A model generated the notes under the pieces. That model was not told where the DNA came from. It worked only from the letters and a program-made list of their open reading frames with translations, and ran no database searches. Of a stretch of DNA of 64,000 nucleotides, positions 8,665-19,890 are shown one piece after another (the first letter of the stretch is position 1; every line of letters starts with the position of its first letter). The stretch comes from Amycolatopsis oliviviridis (GTDB lineage: Bacteria > Actinomycetota > Actinomycetes > Mycobacteriales > Pseudonocardiaceae): assembly GCF_014654365.1 (NCBI RefSeq), contig NZ_BNAY01000001.1, positions 310,001 to 374,000 of the forward strand. The letters run 5' to 3'. A program made the translations under genes and the position numbers.

Positions 8665-8703
8665 AGAGGCTCCCGCGAGCCGATCCGGCCCGCGGGAGCC
8701 TCT
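8665..8703 (+). terminator. terminator hairpin after S33 peptidase
   Basis: Perfect 13-bp stem AGAGGCTCCCGCG with a 13-base loop, starting 20 bp after the stop codon, followed by TCGGTGT rather than a T-run. Confidence 0.8.
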
Positions 8704-8812
8704 TCGGTGTGCCCCCCGCCGGGATCTGTGATGCTTTCGTTACCGGTTCACGCGCACGATCCCGCCGCTTTCCCCCTCAAGACCACTGAACGGAAACAGC
8801 GATTCCGCGACG

Positions 8813-8830
8813 CCTGACATCGATGTCAGG
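8813..8830. promoter_or_regulatory. 18-bp perfect palindrome, operator candidate
   Basis: CCTGACATCGATGTCAGG is a perfect palindrome 33 bp upstream of the LuxR-type regulator start. A likely operator, probably autoregulatory. Confidence 0.6.
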
Positions 8831-8862
8831 CGGTTGGTCCCGGGTGGGGGAGGAGAGGCGTC

Positions 8863-9780
8863 ATGCTCGCCGAGTCGCGAGGCCTGTCGATGGAGGCCGA
8901 GCAGCTGTACCGGGCCCTCCTGGACGGGCGGCCGACCACGCCCGGTGCCGAGCTGGCCGAACTGGAGCGGTTCGGCCTGGTCCGGTCCGGCGCGTCCGGG
9001 GTCGAAGTGTGCCCGCCGCGCGCGGCGCTGTCGGCGTTCGCCGCGCAGCACGAAGCCGCGGCCGTCCGCGCGCGGGAAGCGGCCGAAGTGCTCGGCGCCG
9101 CGTACTCCCTGCGGACCGGCCGGGACGCGGACTTCGTCGAGGTCCTGCGCAGCCGCGACGAGGTGATCGCCACGTTCGAGGCGATGCAGACGCAGTCGGG
9201 CGTCGACATCGTCGCGCTGGATCCCGGGTCGTACATGAGCCCGAAGGCCGAGGTGAGCACGGTGCAGCCGGGCTCGATGGCGCGGGGCATCGCCTACCGC
9301 GTCGTCTACGACTCGTCCGTGCTCCAGGACGACGACGGATTCGCCCAGGTGCAGTCGAGCATCGCGCTCGGGGAACAGGCCAGGGTGTTCCCCCGGCTGC
9401 CGTTGAAGCTGGTGATCGCCGACAGCAGGCGCGCGCTGATCGCCGTCCCGAACTCCGACGCCGGCGACGTGCTGGCGCTGCTGATCCATCCGTCGATGCT
9501 GCTGAGCGCGCTGATCGAGCTGTTCGAATCGTTCTGGCGGATGGCGGTGCCGGTGCGGGCGGGCGGCCCGGACGACGCGGAAGCGGCGCAGGAACCGACC
9601 ATCGCCACGCGTCGTCTGCTCGCGCTGTTGAGCGGAGGCCTGACCGACGAGGCGATCGCGCGCGAACTCGGCGTCAGCGAACGCACGGTGCTCCGGCGCA
9701 TCAGCCGCTTGCAACAACTGCTGGGCGCGCAGACCCGGTTCCAGCTGGGCGCGCAGGCGTCACGTCAGGGCTGGCTCTGA
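8863..9780 (+). CDS. TrmB-like/LuxR-type helix-turn-helix regulator
   Basis: 305-residue regulator. The N-terminal 50 residues are a TrmB-like winged-helix remnant (AEQLYRALLDGRPTTPGAELAEL). A middle region of about 190 residues is phospholipase-D-like, including the segment about 100-150 that handles VDIVALDPGSYM. The C-terminal LuxR helix-turn-helix is at about 250-285 (LLSGGLTDEAIARELGVSERTVLRRISRL). This architecture is common among actinobacterial regulators of secondary metabolism and stress. GGGGAGGAG is just upstream of ATG 8863. A perfect palindrome 33 bp upstream may be its own operator. The target genes are not evident; the neighbouring S33 peptidase is a possibility. Confidence 0.82.
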   Translation: MLAESRGLSMEAEQLYRALLDGRPTTPGAELAELERFGLVRSGASGVEVCPPRAALSAFAAQHEAAAVRAREAAEVLGAAYSLRTGRDADFVEVLRSRDEVIATFEAMQTQSGVDIVALDPGSYMSPKAEVSTVQPGSMARGIAYRVVYDSSVLQDDDGFAQVQSSIALGEQARVFPRLPLKLVIADSRRALIAVPNSDAGDVLALLIHPSMLLSALIELFESFWRMAVPVRAGGPDDAEAAQEPTIATRRLLALLSGGLTDEAIARELGVSERTVLRRISRLQQLLGAQTRFQLGAQASRQGWL

Positions 9781-9820
9781 CACCACCTGGGCCGATCAAC
9801 TAGGCGAAGTCGGCCGGTGC

Positions 9821-9841
9821 GCGTGAAGGCCCCCTTCACGC
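9821..9841. repeat. short GTGAAGGCCCCCTTCAC hairpin
   Basis: Nearly perfect palindrome with the same GAAGGCCCCCTTC core as the longer elements at 1039, 9882 and 22470; follows the LuxR-type regulator gene. Confidence 0.75.
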
Positions 9842-9881
9842 GGCTCAGCCGAGGAAACTCGACCTTCACACCCCCCCCGAA

Positions 9882-9936
9882 GTACATGAAGGCCCCCTTG
9901 CTTGCGATAGGCGCAAGCAAGGGGGCCTTCATGTAC
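9882..9936. repeat. GAAGGCCCCCTT intergenic hairpin, copy 2
   Basis: Arms of about 25 bp beginning GTACATGAAGGCCCCCTT around a loop of only a few bases. Nearly the same sequence as 1039-1093, including part of the loop. Confidence 0.85.
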
Positions 9937-9976
9937 AGCAAGCAGGCAAGCGCCGGTGCCGAGTGGGTCAAGGGGG

Positions 9977-10020
9977 TCGTGAGTGGTAAGTGGGGTTAGA
10001 ACGACACTTACCACTCACGA
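9977..10020. repeat. GTGAGTGG hairpin, copy A
   Basis: 16-bp perfect stem beginning TCGTGAGTGGTAAGTG with a 12-base loop. A related hairpin follows at 10111-10152. Confidence 0.75.
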
Positions 10021-10110
10021 CCACCCCGACCCGACACCACCGGAGAGGTTTCCTGGCGGGAGTGCGAATGGGGCCGTCGGAAATTGTCACGTGAGTAAGG
10101 GCGCGGGTTT

Positions 10111-10152
10111 CGTGAGTGGTAAAGACGGCTAGCACCGTCATTGCCACTCACG
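10111..10152. repeat. GTGAGTGG hairpin, copy B, upstream of MFS gene
   Basis: 18-bp stem (16 matched) beginning CGTGAGTGG. Its right arm ends directly next to the GAGGAG ribosome site of the MFS gene, so the folded RNA could hinder translation initiation. Confidence 0.7.
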
Positions 10153-10161
10153 AGGAGTGAA

Positions 10162-11568
10162 ATGCGACCGACGCTCGTCATGATCGCGCTCGGGGCTTTC
10201 GTCACCACCCTCGACAACACGATCGTCGCCGCGGGCGCGCCGTCCATCGCCCGTGACCTCGCGCTCGATCTGCCCACGCTGCAATGGGTGAGCATCGGGT
10301 ACATGCTCCCGTTCGCCGGGCTCCTGCCGGTCGCGGGCACGCTGGTGGACCGCTGGGGGCAGGCCGCGACCCTGCGCGCCGGGCTGCTCGCGTTCGGCGC
10401 CGGGGCGGCGGTCGGAGGGCTGGCCACGACGGCCTGGCTCGTCATCTCCGCACGAGTACTGCAAGGCGCCGCCGCCGCGTTCCTGGTCCCGGCCCTGCTG
10501 AGCCTGCTCCGCACCAACCTCGACGAACGAAGACGGGCTGTCGGCGCGACGGTGTGGACGGCCTGTCTCGCGGTCGCGCTGGCGCTCGGCCCGACACTCG
10601 GCGGCGTGCTGAGCGAGTATCTGGGCTGGGGCTGGATCTTCTTCGTCAATCTCCCCTTCGTGGCGGCGATGCTGGCTCTGCTGCGCAAGATCGCCGTCGC
10701 CAGGCGTGATTCGGCTGCGGGACGGCCCGCCGTGGTCTCGATGCTCGTGGTGACGACCGGGATGGTCCTGGTCACGGCCGCCGTCGTGGAACTGGGCGAG
10801 GGCGGTGCGCTGCCGCCCGTGCTGCTCGGGCTCGCGGGAACGGGCTTCGCGATCTGGTTCGTGCTCAGGGAAAGACGTGCCCGGGACCGGCTGGTTCCGG
10901 GCGAACTGACCGGTCAGCGGGTCTTCCTCGGCGCGCTCATCGTGCAGTTGCTGTGGGGGCTGGGGGTTTCGGGAGTCTTCTTCTTCACCCCGTTGCTGCA
11001 TCAGGAATCCCTCGGACTCGGACCGGTTCTCGCCGGATCGCCGCTGGTCGTGGTGGCGGTCGCGGTCGTCGCCGCGACGCCGCTGGTGCCGTGGGCCGTG
11101 CCGCGATTCGGTCCACATCGGACGGTCGCGGCGGGGCTGGCCACGGTGACCGCCGGGCTGCTCGCGGTCGCCGTCGTGAACCATGTCCCGGAAGTCCTGC
11201 CGAGGATTCCCGGGCTGGTGCTGATCGGCGCGGGATCGGCCTTGACCACGCCGCTGACCTCGTACGCGCTGGAAATCGTGGCGGACCGGCACGCGGGCAC
11301 CGCCTCCGGGCTGCTCACCGCGTCCCGGGAACTGTCGAGCGCGCTGGGCGTCGCGCTGATCGGGACCGTGCTGACGGTGGTACGCACGGCGCGGCTCGGC
11401 GAAGGTAACGCCTCCGCACTCGCGGACGGCTACACGGCGGGTCTGCTGACCGCGGCGGGGCTGGAACTCCTCGGCGCGTTCCTCGCGCTCCGGCTGCTGA
11501 ATCCCCGGGCGGGGCAAAGTTCGTCCCGAGGTGACAAGGAGGATGCCCCGTTTCTCTCCTCACGGTGA
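10162..11568 (+). CDS. MFS drug-efflux-type transporter (DHA2-like)
   Basis: 468-residue integral membrane protein with 12-14 predicted hydrophobic segments. The N-terminal signature of drug:H+ antiporters is clear: FVTTLDNTIVAAGAPSIA in helix 1, WVSIGYML in helix 2, and GTLVDRWGQ (motif A loop), then ARVLQGAAAA (motif B) and LGPTLGGVLSEYLGWGWIFFVNLP (motif C). Probably exports a toxic compound in exchange for protons. ATG 10162 follows CGAGGAG; upstream TTG 10141 is less likely because it falls in the hairpin arm. It may export the product of the neighbouring acyl-AMP ligase/PKS cluster, but there is a 170-bp gap and this is only an inference. Confidence 0.9.
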   Translation: MRPTLVMIALGAFVTTLDNTIVAAGAPSIARDLALDLPTLQWVSIGYMLPFAGLLPVAGTLVDRWGQAATLRAGLLAFGAGAAVGGLATTAWLVISARVLQGAAAAFLVPALLSLLRTNLDERRRAVGATVWTACLAVALALGPTLGGVLSEYLGWGWIFFVNLPFVAAMLALLRKIAVARRDSAAGRPAVVSMLVVTTGMVLVTAAVVELGEGGALPPVLLGLAGTGFAIWFVLRERRARDRLVPGELTGQRVFLGALIVQLLWGLGVSGVFFFTPLLHQESLGLGPVLAGSPLVVVAVAVVAATPLVPWAVPRFGPHRTVAAGLATVTAGLLAVAVVNHVPEVLPRIPGLVLIGAGSALTTPLTSYALEIVADRHAGTASGLLTASRELSSALGVALIGTVLTVVRTARLGEGNASALADGYTAGLLTAAGLELLGAFLALRLLNPRAGQSSSRGDKEDAPFLSSR

Positions 11569-11738
11569 GCACGGTCGCACCGCCGTGAGCGTTTCAGGGT
11601 CCTTTCATTGACACTCTTCGACTGTGATCCATACAGTTCCGGGCAGAGAAAAGAACGGTCCCCGGAATGGAATCCGCTTTCGGCAACGGCGCCGTTCCGC
11701 ATTCACCCGCTCCTGCTCACGTCGTCAAACGAGGGGCC

Positions 11739-13499
11739 ATGGAAACCATTTCGGAAACGGTCGTCGCCGCCCGCGGTCAGGACGAAACACCCGCTGGAGA
11801 GTCCTTCGCGACGCTGCTGGAGTACTGGGCGCGGCGGCTCGGTGACGAGGTCGCCGTGACCTACCTCGACCATCGCACCGGTGCGGACGGCCGGGCGGTC
11901 ACCATGTCCTGGCGCGAACTCGACGACCGCGTCGAGGCTCTCGCAACGCGCTTGGTCACCTTCGCCGCGCCGGGGGAGCGGGCGGCGATCCTGGCGCGGC
12001 AGTCCACCGACTACGTCGTCGCGTTCCTCGGCGTGATCCGGGCCGGGCTGGTCGCGGTCCCGCTGTTCGCGCCGGACCTTCCCGGGCACGCGGGCAGGCT
12101 GGCCGCCGTGCTGGAGGACTGCGCGCCGCGGGTCGTGCTCGCCACCGCCGACGGGATCGACGCCGTCGCCGGTTTCCTCGCCTCGACGGAGATCGAGCGG
12201 CCCGCCGTGCTAGCCGTCGACATCCCTGCTTCGGTCGCGGCCGGTGAACGTTCCTGGCCGCGACCGGAACCTGACGCACTGGCGTACCTGCAGTACACGT
12301 CCGGGTCCACGCGGACTCCGGCCGGCGTGATGCTGACCCACCGCAACGCGCTCACCAACGCCCGGCAGGCCTGCGACGCCTACGCGATCGAAACCGGGAC
12401 GACGTCCACCGTCAGCTGGTTGCCGCTGTTCCACGACATGGGCCTGATCCTCGGCATCGGCGCGCCGATGGCCGCCGGCGTGGCCTCGGTCCTGATGGAC
12501 CCGCTCGCGTTCCTCGAACGCCCGTCACGCTGGCTGCGCGCGCTGTCGGCCAGCCCCGGAGCGATCAGCGCGGCCCCCAACTTCGCGTACGCCTACAGCG
12601 CGTCCCGGGTGACCGAGGCCGAGAAGAGCTACCTCGAACTGAGCCGGGTCGTCGCGCTGATCAACGGAAGCGAGCCGGTCCTGCCCGCGACCATCGCGAG
12701 GTTCCACGACGCCTTCGAGGAGTGCGGGCTGCGTCCCGAGGTCCATCGTTCGTCCTACGGGCTGGCCGAGGCGACCGTGCTCGTCTCCGTCACCGAGGCG
12801 GGCAAGGCACCGCGACAGGTCACCTTCGACCGCGACCGGCTCGCCGCCGGGCTCGCGATCCCCGCCGCTCCCGGCGTCGCGTCCACCACGCTCGTGTCCT
12901 GCGGCCACCCCGTGGGGCAACGGATTCGCATCGCCGATCCGGTCACCGGGGCGCTGGTCGAACCGGGCCGGGTGGGGGAGATCCAGGTCAACGGCCCGAA
13001 CGTCGGCGTCGGCTACTGGGGGCTGCCCGGCGCGTCCGTCGCGGTCTTCGGCCTGCCGCCGATCGACCCGGACTCCGGCGCCGGCTGGCTGGCGACCGGG
13101 GACCTCGGCGTGCGTCACGACGGCGAGCTGTTCATGACCGGCAGGCTGAAAGACCTAGTCATCGTCGACGGCCGCAACCACTACCCGCAGGACATCGAAC
13201 AGACCGTGGAGGACCATCCCGCGGTCCGGCCGCATTCCGCCGCGGCCTTCGCGATCGAGCGCGAAGACGGCGAAGCGGCGGTCGTGGTGGTGGAACTGGC
13301 CAAGGGAGCCGAGGACGACGTCGCCGTCGCGACCGCGGAGATCCGCAGGGCGGTCTCGACCGCGCACGGTCTGCGCCCGCACGACGTCGTCTTCCTCGCC
13401 CCAGGAGAGGTGCCGCGCACCTCCAGTGGCAAGATCAGCCGGGCGCTGTGCCGGAAGTCCTATGTGGATGGTGTGCTGACCGCGCGGCGGCTCGGATGA
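11739..13499 (+). CDS. fadD32: fatty acyl-AMP ligase, FadD32-like
   Basis: 586-residue adenylate-forming enzyme. Fatty acyl-AMP ligases activate a fatty acid as acyl-AMP and hand it to an acyl carrier protein rather than to CoA. Motifs match mycobacterial FadD32 closely from memory: [10 protein letters not shown] (P-loop), [68 protein letters not shown] and the C-terminal [13 protein letters not shown] with the catalytic lysine. ATG 11739 is preferred (GAGGGG ribosome site); an in-frame ATG at 11667 would add 24 residues. The stop overlaps the start of the PKS by four bases, so it almost certainly loads the first ACP of that protein. Confidence 0.93.
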   Translation: METISETVVAARGQDETPAGESFATLLEYWARRLGDEVAVTYLDHRTGADGRAVTMSWRELDDRVEALATRLVTFAAPGERAAILARQSTDYVVAFLGVIRAGLVAVPLFAPDLPGHAGRLAAVLEDCAPRVVLATADGIDAVAGFLASTEIERPAVLAVDIPASVAAGERSWPRPEPDALAYLQYTSGSTRTPAGVMLTHRNALTNARQACDAYAIETGTTSTVSWLPLFHDMGLILGIGAPMAAGVASVLMDPLAFLERPSRWLRALSASPGAISAAPNFAYAYSASRVTEAEKSYLELSRVVALINGSEPVLPATIARFHDAFEECGLRPEVHRSSYGLAEATVLVSVTEAGKAPRQVTFDRDRLAAGLAIPAAPGVASTTLVSCGHPVGQRIRIADPVTGALVEPGRVGEIQVNGPNVGVGYWGLPGASVAVFGLPPIDPDSGAGWLATGDLGVRHDGELFMTGRLKDLVIVDGRNHYPQDIEQTVEDHPAVRPHSAAAFAIEREDGEAAVVVVELAKGAEDDVAVATAEIRRAVSTAHGLRPHDVVFLAPGEVPRTSSGKISRALCRKSYVDGVLTARRLG

Positions 13500-16400
13500 C
13501 CGCGGGGATCCGCGCCTGGCTCATCGCGTGGGTGGCGGACCGGACGGGGTCTTCCGTGGACCCGGATCGGCCGTTGCACGAGAGCGGGCTTTCGTCGCGG
13601 GAGTCGATGGAGCTGGCCGCGGACCTCGGCCGGTCCCTCGGCCGCCCGCTGGCGCCGACCCTGGTGTGGGAACACCCGACGATCGCCGCGCTGGCCGACC
13701 ATCTGTCCACAGTGGAGCATGACGCTGTCGCGGACGTCGAAAACCGCGAGGAAGAACCGATCGCGATCGTCGGCCTCGGCTGCCGCCTGCCGGGCGGGAC
13801 AGAGTCGCCGGAGCAGTACTGGCGCTTCCTGGACGTCGGCGGCGACGGCGTCCGCGACGCCCCCGAAGACCGTCGGGAGGCGGACTTCGGCCGCGGTGGG
13901 TTCCTCGACGACATCGCCGGTTTCGACGCCGACTTCTTCGGCATCGTGCCGGGCGAGGCCGAAGCGATGGATCCCCAGCAGCGGATGCTGCTCGAAGTCA
14001 CCTGGGCGGCACTGGAACACGCCGGGATCCCGCCGTCGACGCTGCGGGGAAGCCGCACCGGGGTGTTCGTCGGGCTCTCGGCGGGCGAGTACGGCCGGCT
14101 GACGATGACCGATCCCGCCGCCGTCGACGTCTGGTCCGCCACCGGTGCCGCGACGAGCATCGCCGCCAACCGGCTCTCGTACCTGTTCGACCTGCGCGGG
14201 CCCAGTCTCACCCTCGACACGGCCTGTTCGTCCTCGCTGGTGGCGGTGCACCAAGCGGTGCAGAGCCTGCGCCGGGGCGAATGCGCGACGGCACTCGTCG
14301 CCGGAGTGAACCTGATGCTCACCCCGGCGGTCACCGAGACCTTCCGCCGGGCCGGAGTGCTCGCCCCGGACGGGCACTGCAAGCCGTTCGACGCCGCTGC
14401 CGACGGCATCGTCCGAGGTGAGGGCTGCGGCGTCGTCGTGCTCAAGCCGCTGAAGGCCGCCAGACGCGCGGGGGACCGGGTGCTCGCGGTGATCCGGGGC
14501 AGCGCGGTGAACTCCGACGGCCGGTCCAACGGGCTCGTCGCGCCCAGCCCCGGCGCGCAGGCCGCCCTGCTGCGTGACGCGTACGCGGCGGCGGGTGTCG
14601 AACCGTCCTCTGTGGACTACGTGGAGGCACACGGGACAGGCACCGAGCTGGGGGATCCGATCGAGGCGGGCGCGCTCGGCGCGGTGCTCGGAGCCGGACG
14701 CGAACCCGGTCGCCCGCTCCTGATCGGCTCGGTCAAGGGAAACCTGGGCCATCTCGAAGGCGCGGCGGGGATCGCCGGGCTGATCAAAGTCGTCCTCGCG
14801 ATGGTCCACCGGCGGCTGCCACCGACCCCGCACTACCGGGAACCCAGCCCGCACATCGACTTCGCCGGCCTCGGCCTGCGCGTGGTCGGGACCGGGGCGG
14901 ACTGGCCGCGTTACTCGGGTGTCGCGCGCGCCGGGATCTCCGCGTTCGGCTTCGGCGGCACCAATGCCCACATCGTCGTCGAAGAGTGGCCCGCCACTTC
15001 GTTCCCCGCTCGCAGGAAGGAAACGCAAGGCCCACAGGTGCTGGCGTTGTCGGCCCAATCGCCTGAAGTCCTCAGAGCGCGGGCCGCCGATCTGGCGGAC
15101 TGGCTCGAAGAGCACCGCACGGTACCGCTGGACGCCGTGGCCGCGACGCTGGCGCGAGGCCGGGACCACCTGCCGGTCCGCGGCGCCGTGGTCGCCGGGG
15201 AGCGTGACCGGGCCGCCGCCGCGGTGCGCGAAATGACCGCCGTCGAGACAGGGCCCGTGCCCGACGTCGTGTTCGTCTTCTCCGGCTACGGCTCGCAGTG
15301 GCCCGGGATGGGGCGTCTCCTGCTGCGCACCGAGCCCGCGTTCCGCACCGAGGTGGAAGCACTCGATCCGGTGTTCCGCGAGGAAGCCGGATTCTCCCTG
15401 CGCGAGGTGCTCTCCGGCGAGCGCGACCTGCCGGACCTCGGCGCGACGCAACTCGCGCTGTTCGGCATGCAGCTCGCGCTCGCCGGGCTCTGGCGCGCGC
15501 ACGGCGTCGTCCCGGACGCGGTACTCGGGCATTCGATGGGCGAGGTCGCGGCCGCCGTCGTCGCGGGAGCGCTCGACGTCGCCGACGGCCTGCGCGTGAT
15601 GACCACACGGGCCAGGTTGCTCGCCGAGGTCGACGCGAGCGGCGACGGCGCGATGGCCGTGGTCGAACTGTCCCCGGCCGAACTGGCCGACCTGGAAGCG
15701 GAGTTCCCCGGCATCACCGTCGCGGTCTACGCCTCGCCGGTCCAGTGCACCGTCAGCGGCGACGCCGACCAGGTCGAGGCCCTGGTCTCGCACGTCGAAA
15801 GCCTCGGAAGACTGGCGAGACGGTTGCCGGTCGGGGGCGCCGGACATTCGGAGGCCGTCGACGCCGTCCTCGGCCGGTTCCGCGCCGAGCTCGACGGACT
15901 CTCCCCACGACCGGCCGAGATCCCTTGCTACAGCAGCGTTCTCGACGATCCGCAGTGGTCGCCGACGTTCGACGTCGAGTACTGGGCGGCGAACCTGCGC
16001 CGTCCCGTGCGGTTCAGCCAGGCACTGGCGGCGGCGACCGCCGACGGCTACGGCGTGTTCGTCGAGATCTCCCCGCATCCGGTGGCGCTGGCCGCGATCG
16101 AGCAGAGCACCGGCGCGCTCGCGCTGCCGTCGGCGAGCCGCAAGATCGACGAACGGATCGCGTTCCTGGCCACGCTCGCGCGGCTGCACACCCTCGGCGT
16201 GCCCGGTGTACTCGACGCCCGGGGCCCGCGCCCGGTCCCGGTCGAGCTGCCCGGTCCGCGCTGGCGGCACCGGCGGTTCTGGCCGCGGCGCCCGGCCGCC
16301 CGGTCCGGATCCGGTGGCACACATCCCTTGCTGGGCGTCCACATCGAACAGCCGACCGGCGACGGACACCTGTGGAACGCGGACGTCGGGACGGAAGTGC

Positions 16401-19400
16401 TGCCCTGGCTGGCCGATCACGCGGCGATGGGCGTCCCGCTGTTCCCCGCCGCGGGGTTCCTCGAACTGGCGCTCGCGGCGGCCAAGGCGGTCCGGCGATC
16501 GGCCGGGCAACTGCGCGTCGGCGGCCTCGAACTGCACCGGGTGCTCCCGCTCGCCGCGCGCACCGAGGTGACGACCAGCCTGAGCACCGGCTCCGGACCG
16601 TCCGAAGTGGACGTCTACGCGCGTTCCGCGGACGGCGGCTGGACCCGGCACGCCACCGCCCGCGTCCGCGACGGGGAGACGCCGGTGGTGCCGTTCGGCG
16701 CGGTCGGCGGGGACGCGCGGCCGGTCGACCTCTACCGGATGCTGGCCGGGATGGGGCAGAGCTACGGTCCCGCTTTCCGCGGACTGAGCGAAGTCGTGGC
16801 GGTGCCGGGCCGCGCCTCGGCGTCGATCACCTTGCCCGCCGATGACGCGGCGTATGTGCTGCACCCGGTGACCGCCGACGCCTGCCTGCACGCGCTGGCC
16901 GCGGCGGCCGGGGACGCGCTGCGCGAAGCCGACGGCGTCTTCCTGCCGCTGACCCTGGGCGAAGTCGTCCTCGCCGGGGATCCACGCCGCGGCGTCCGGG
17001 TCGACGCCGTGCTCGACTCGCTCGATCCGGCCGGTGACGGCTTGGTCGGCGGTGTCCAGCTGGTCGACGCCGACGACGTCGTCCTGGTCGAGTTCCGCGA
17101 GGTCTACTGCCGCCGGTTCCAGCGATCGGCGCTGCCGGTGCCGATGACGGACCTGCTGTTCGAAACGGTGTGGCGGCGGGCCGAGCTGCCTGTCGCGGAA
17201 CCGGGCGCACGCACCTGGGTCCTGCTGCACGACGACATGCCCTGGCCGGCGGCGTTGCGCGACCGGCTCGCCGAATCCGGCGACGAACTGGTGACGGCGC
17301 CGCTCGGAGACCGTGCCGCACTGGCGGAAATCCTGCGATCCCGGGCGGTGGCGGGAGTACTCGTAGGTGTCCCGGCCACGGATCCGAGGGAGGCCGCGCG
17401 AACGGTCGCCACGCTCTCCGGCGTCGTCGCCGAACTGGCCGAAGCGGCGCACACCCCGCGTTTGTGGCTGGTGAGCGCCGGGGCGTCGGCCATCGAACCC
17501 GGTGAGCGCGGTGACCCCGGTCAGGCGTGGCCGCGCGGATTGGTCCGGGTCCTCGCCTTCGAACATCCCGGGCTGCGGGCGAGCCAGGTCGACTTCGACG
17601 CCGAGCCGGATCCCGCCCGCTTGTGGCTCGGCAGGCTGGTCGCCGAGATCCGCGCGGACGCACCGGACGACGAGATCGCCTGGCGTGAAGGCGTCCGGTA
17701 CACGCGGGTCCTGGCCCGCCCGGAACTCGGTGAGCCCGAGCACGAAGCCGTGGTGCGCGAAGGCGCTTACATCATCACCGGCGGTCTGGGCGGACTCGGC
17801 TTGGTCGCGGCGGACTGGCTGGCGAACCGTGGCGCGACCAGGGTGGTCCTCTCCGGTCGCCGTGGCGCGGGTCCCGAAGCCGAACCGATGCTCGCGGACC
17901 TGCGTGACCTGGGCGCCGACGTCCGCGTCGTCGCGGGTGACATCGCCGAGCCGGGAACGGCCGAGGCGCTGATCGCGGCCGCCACGGAAGACGGCGTGCC
18001 GTTGCGTGGCGTGCTGCACGCGGCCGGTGTGCTGTCCGACGGTGCCGCTGCCAGCGTCGAGACCGGCGCTGTCGAAGCCGTCTGGCGCGCGAAAGCGCTG
18101 GGCGCGTGGCGGTTGCACGAGGCGACGGCCGGACACGAACTCGACTGGTGGCTGACGTACTCGTCGGCGGCCGCCTTGTTCGGATCGCCGGGGCAGGCCG
18201 CCTACGCGACCGCGAACGCGTGGGTGGACGCGCTCGTCTCCTGGCGCCGGGCAGGCGGATTACCGGCGGCGACCATCGGCTGGGGAGCCTGGGGCGAGGC
18301 CGGCGCGGCCGTCGGCAACCGCAACCCGGTGCTCGAACCGCTCGGCACCGGGGAGGCACTGGCGGCGATGGACGCCGTGCTGAAGCGGGATCGCGGGGCG
18401 ACCGGGATCGCCCGCGTCGACGCCGGAACCGTACTGGCCCTGTTCCCGGGACTCGCGGCGCGTCCGTTCTTCGAGATCCTGGTACCGAAGGAGGAACCGG
18501 GAGCCGGACCGTCCACTTGGGACGGATTGGAGGCGCTGCGGGCGGTCCTGCCGGAAGCCGCCCGCGAGATGCTGGCCGACTACCTGGCCGGGCTCGTCGC
18601 CGGGATGCTGGGTCTCGTCGCGGACGGGATCGACAGACACGTTCCGCTCACCGGGCTCGGCCTGGACTCGCTCACCGCGATGCGTGCCAAAGGCGTCGTG
18701 GAACGCGATTTCGGCCTGCCGCTGCCGATTCCCCTGCTGTTGCGCGGCGCCAGCCTCGCCGAACTCGCCGATCATCTCGCGGACCAGGCAGGATTCGGCA
18801 GGACAGGCTCGCTGCGGGCCGGGCCGAGCGTGGCGGTCGGCCCCCGGGATCCGGCCGAACGCTGGGTCGCCCGGCACTGGCAGGCGGAACTGGGTGGCGC
18901 CGAGCCCGGCGTCCACGACGACTTCTTCGCCGCGGGTGGCGACGCCGAAGCGGCCGATCGGCTGCGCGCGGTGGTCGCCGGGCAGCTCGGAGCCGTCCCC
19001 GACCGGCTCTTCGCCACGCCGACCATCGCCGCGATGGCCGACCTGCTGCGTGACCGGATCGAGGGACGCGGCGACTGTCCGGTCCGGCCGCTGCGCGAAG
19101 GTGGCGCGGATCCGCTGTTCCTGTTCCATCCGGCGGGCGGCCCGACGAGCGTCTACGACGGGCTCGTCCGCCTCCTGCCGGAGGGCAGGGCCGTCTACGG
19201 GCTCGAACGGATCGACGACGAGGACACCGTCGAGGGCAAGGCCGAGTGCTACCTCGAACTGATCCGGGAGATCCAGCCCCAGGGCCCGTACCGGCTGGGC
19301 GGCTGGTCGTTCGGCGGCTGCCTCGCCTACGAGACGGCCCGGCGGCTGACGGCGGCGGGGGAGCGGGTCGACCTGGTGGTCATGATCGACAGCATCCTGC

Positions 19401-19890
19401 CGTCGCCCGCGCCCGGGATACCGGCGCACGAGATCCTGCTCGACCGGTTCGACCGGTTCGCCGAACACGTCGAACAGACCTACGGGGTCCCGCTGGACAT
19501 CCCGTGCGAGGACCTCGTCCGGCTCGACGACGAGGCACAGATCCGGCTGGTGATCGACAGGCTGGCCGCGCGGGTGCCCGGGATGGGCCAGGGTGTGCTG
19601 CGACATCAGTATGAGTCCTATGTGGACGCACGGGTCGCCGAGCGTTACGCACCGGAACCGTACACCGGGCGAGTGCTGCTGGTGCGGGCGCAGGAGCCGC
19701 ATCCGCTGACCACCACCCTCGACCCGCGCTACCTGCGCACCGACGATGCCCTCGGCTGGGACGCCCACTGCGCCGACCTGGAGATCGTGCGCGTCCCGGG
19801 CGATCACCTGTCGATGATCGACCCGCCGCATGTCGCGGTGGTCGCCGAGGCACTCGCGGCGCGGCTCGCGGCACCGAGGGCGGCGAGGCC

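Larger units (their letters stand above)
9781..10161. other. gene-free region packed with inverted repeats
   Basis: About 380 bp between the LuxR-type gene and the MFS gene. It holds four separate palindromic elements (9821-9841, 9882-9936, 9977-10020, 10111-10152) and no convincing gene. Confidence 0.8.

Noticed and set aside
11559..11589. Weak terminator hairpin at the end of the MFS gene
   Set aside because: Stem of only 7 bp with mismatch beyond; not convincing enough to list.
12722..13495. PKS start upstream inside the acyl-AMP ligase gene
   Set aside because: The frame is open but the translated stretch is arginine-rich shadow; the ATG at 13496 gives a 4-base overlap and a normal ACP start.
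13460..18136. 1558-codon open frame on the minus strand opposite the PKS
   Set aside because: Artefact of GC-rich third positions. The plus strand encodes recognisable PKS motifs throughout, and the minus translation is low-complexity (R, A, G, P).
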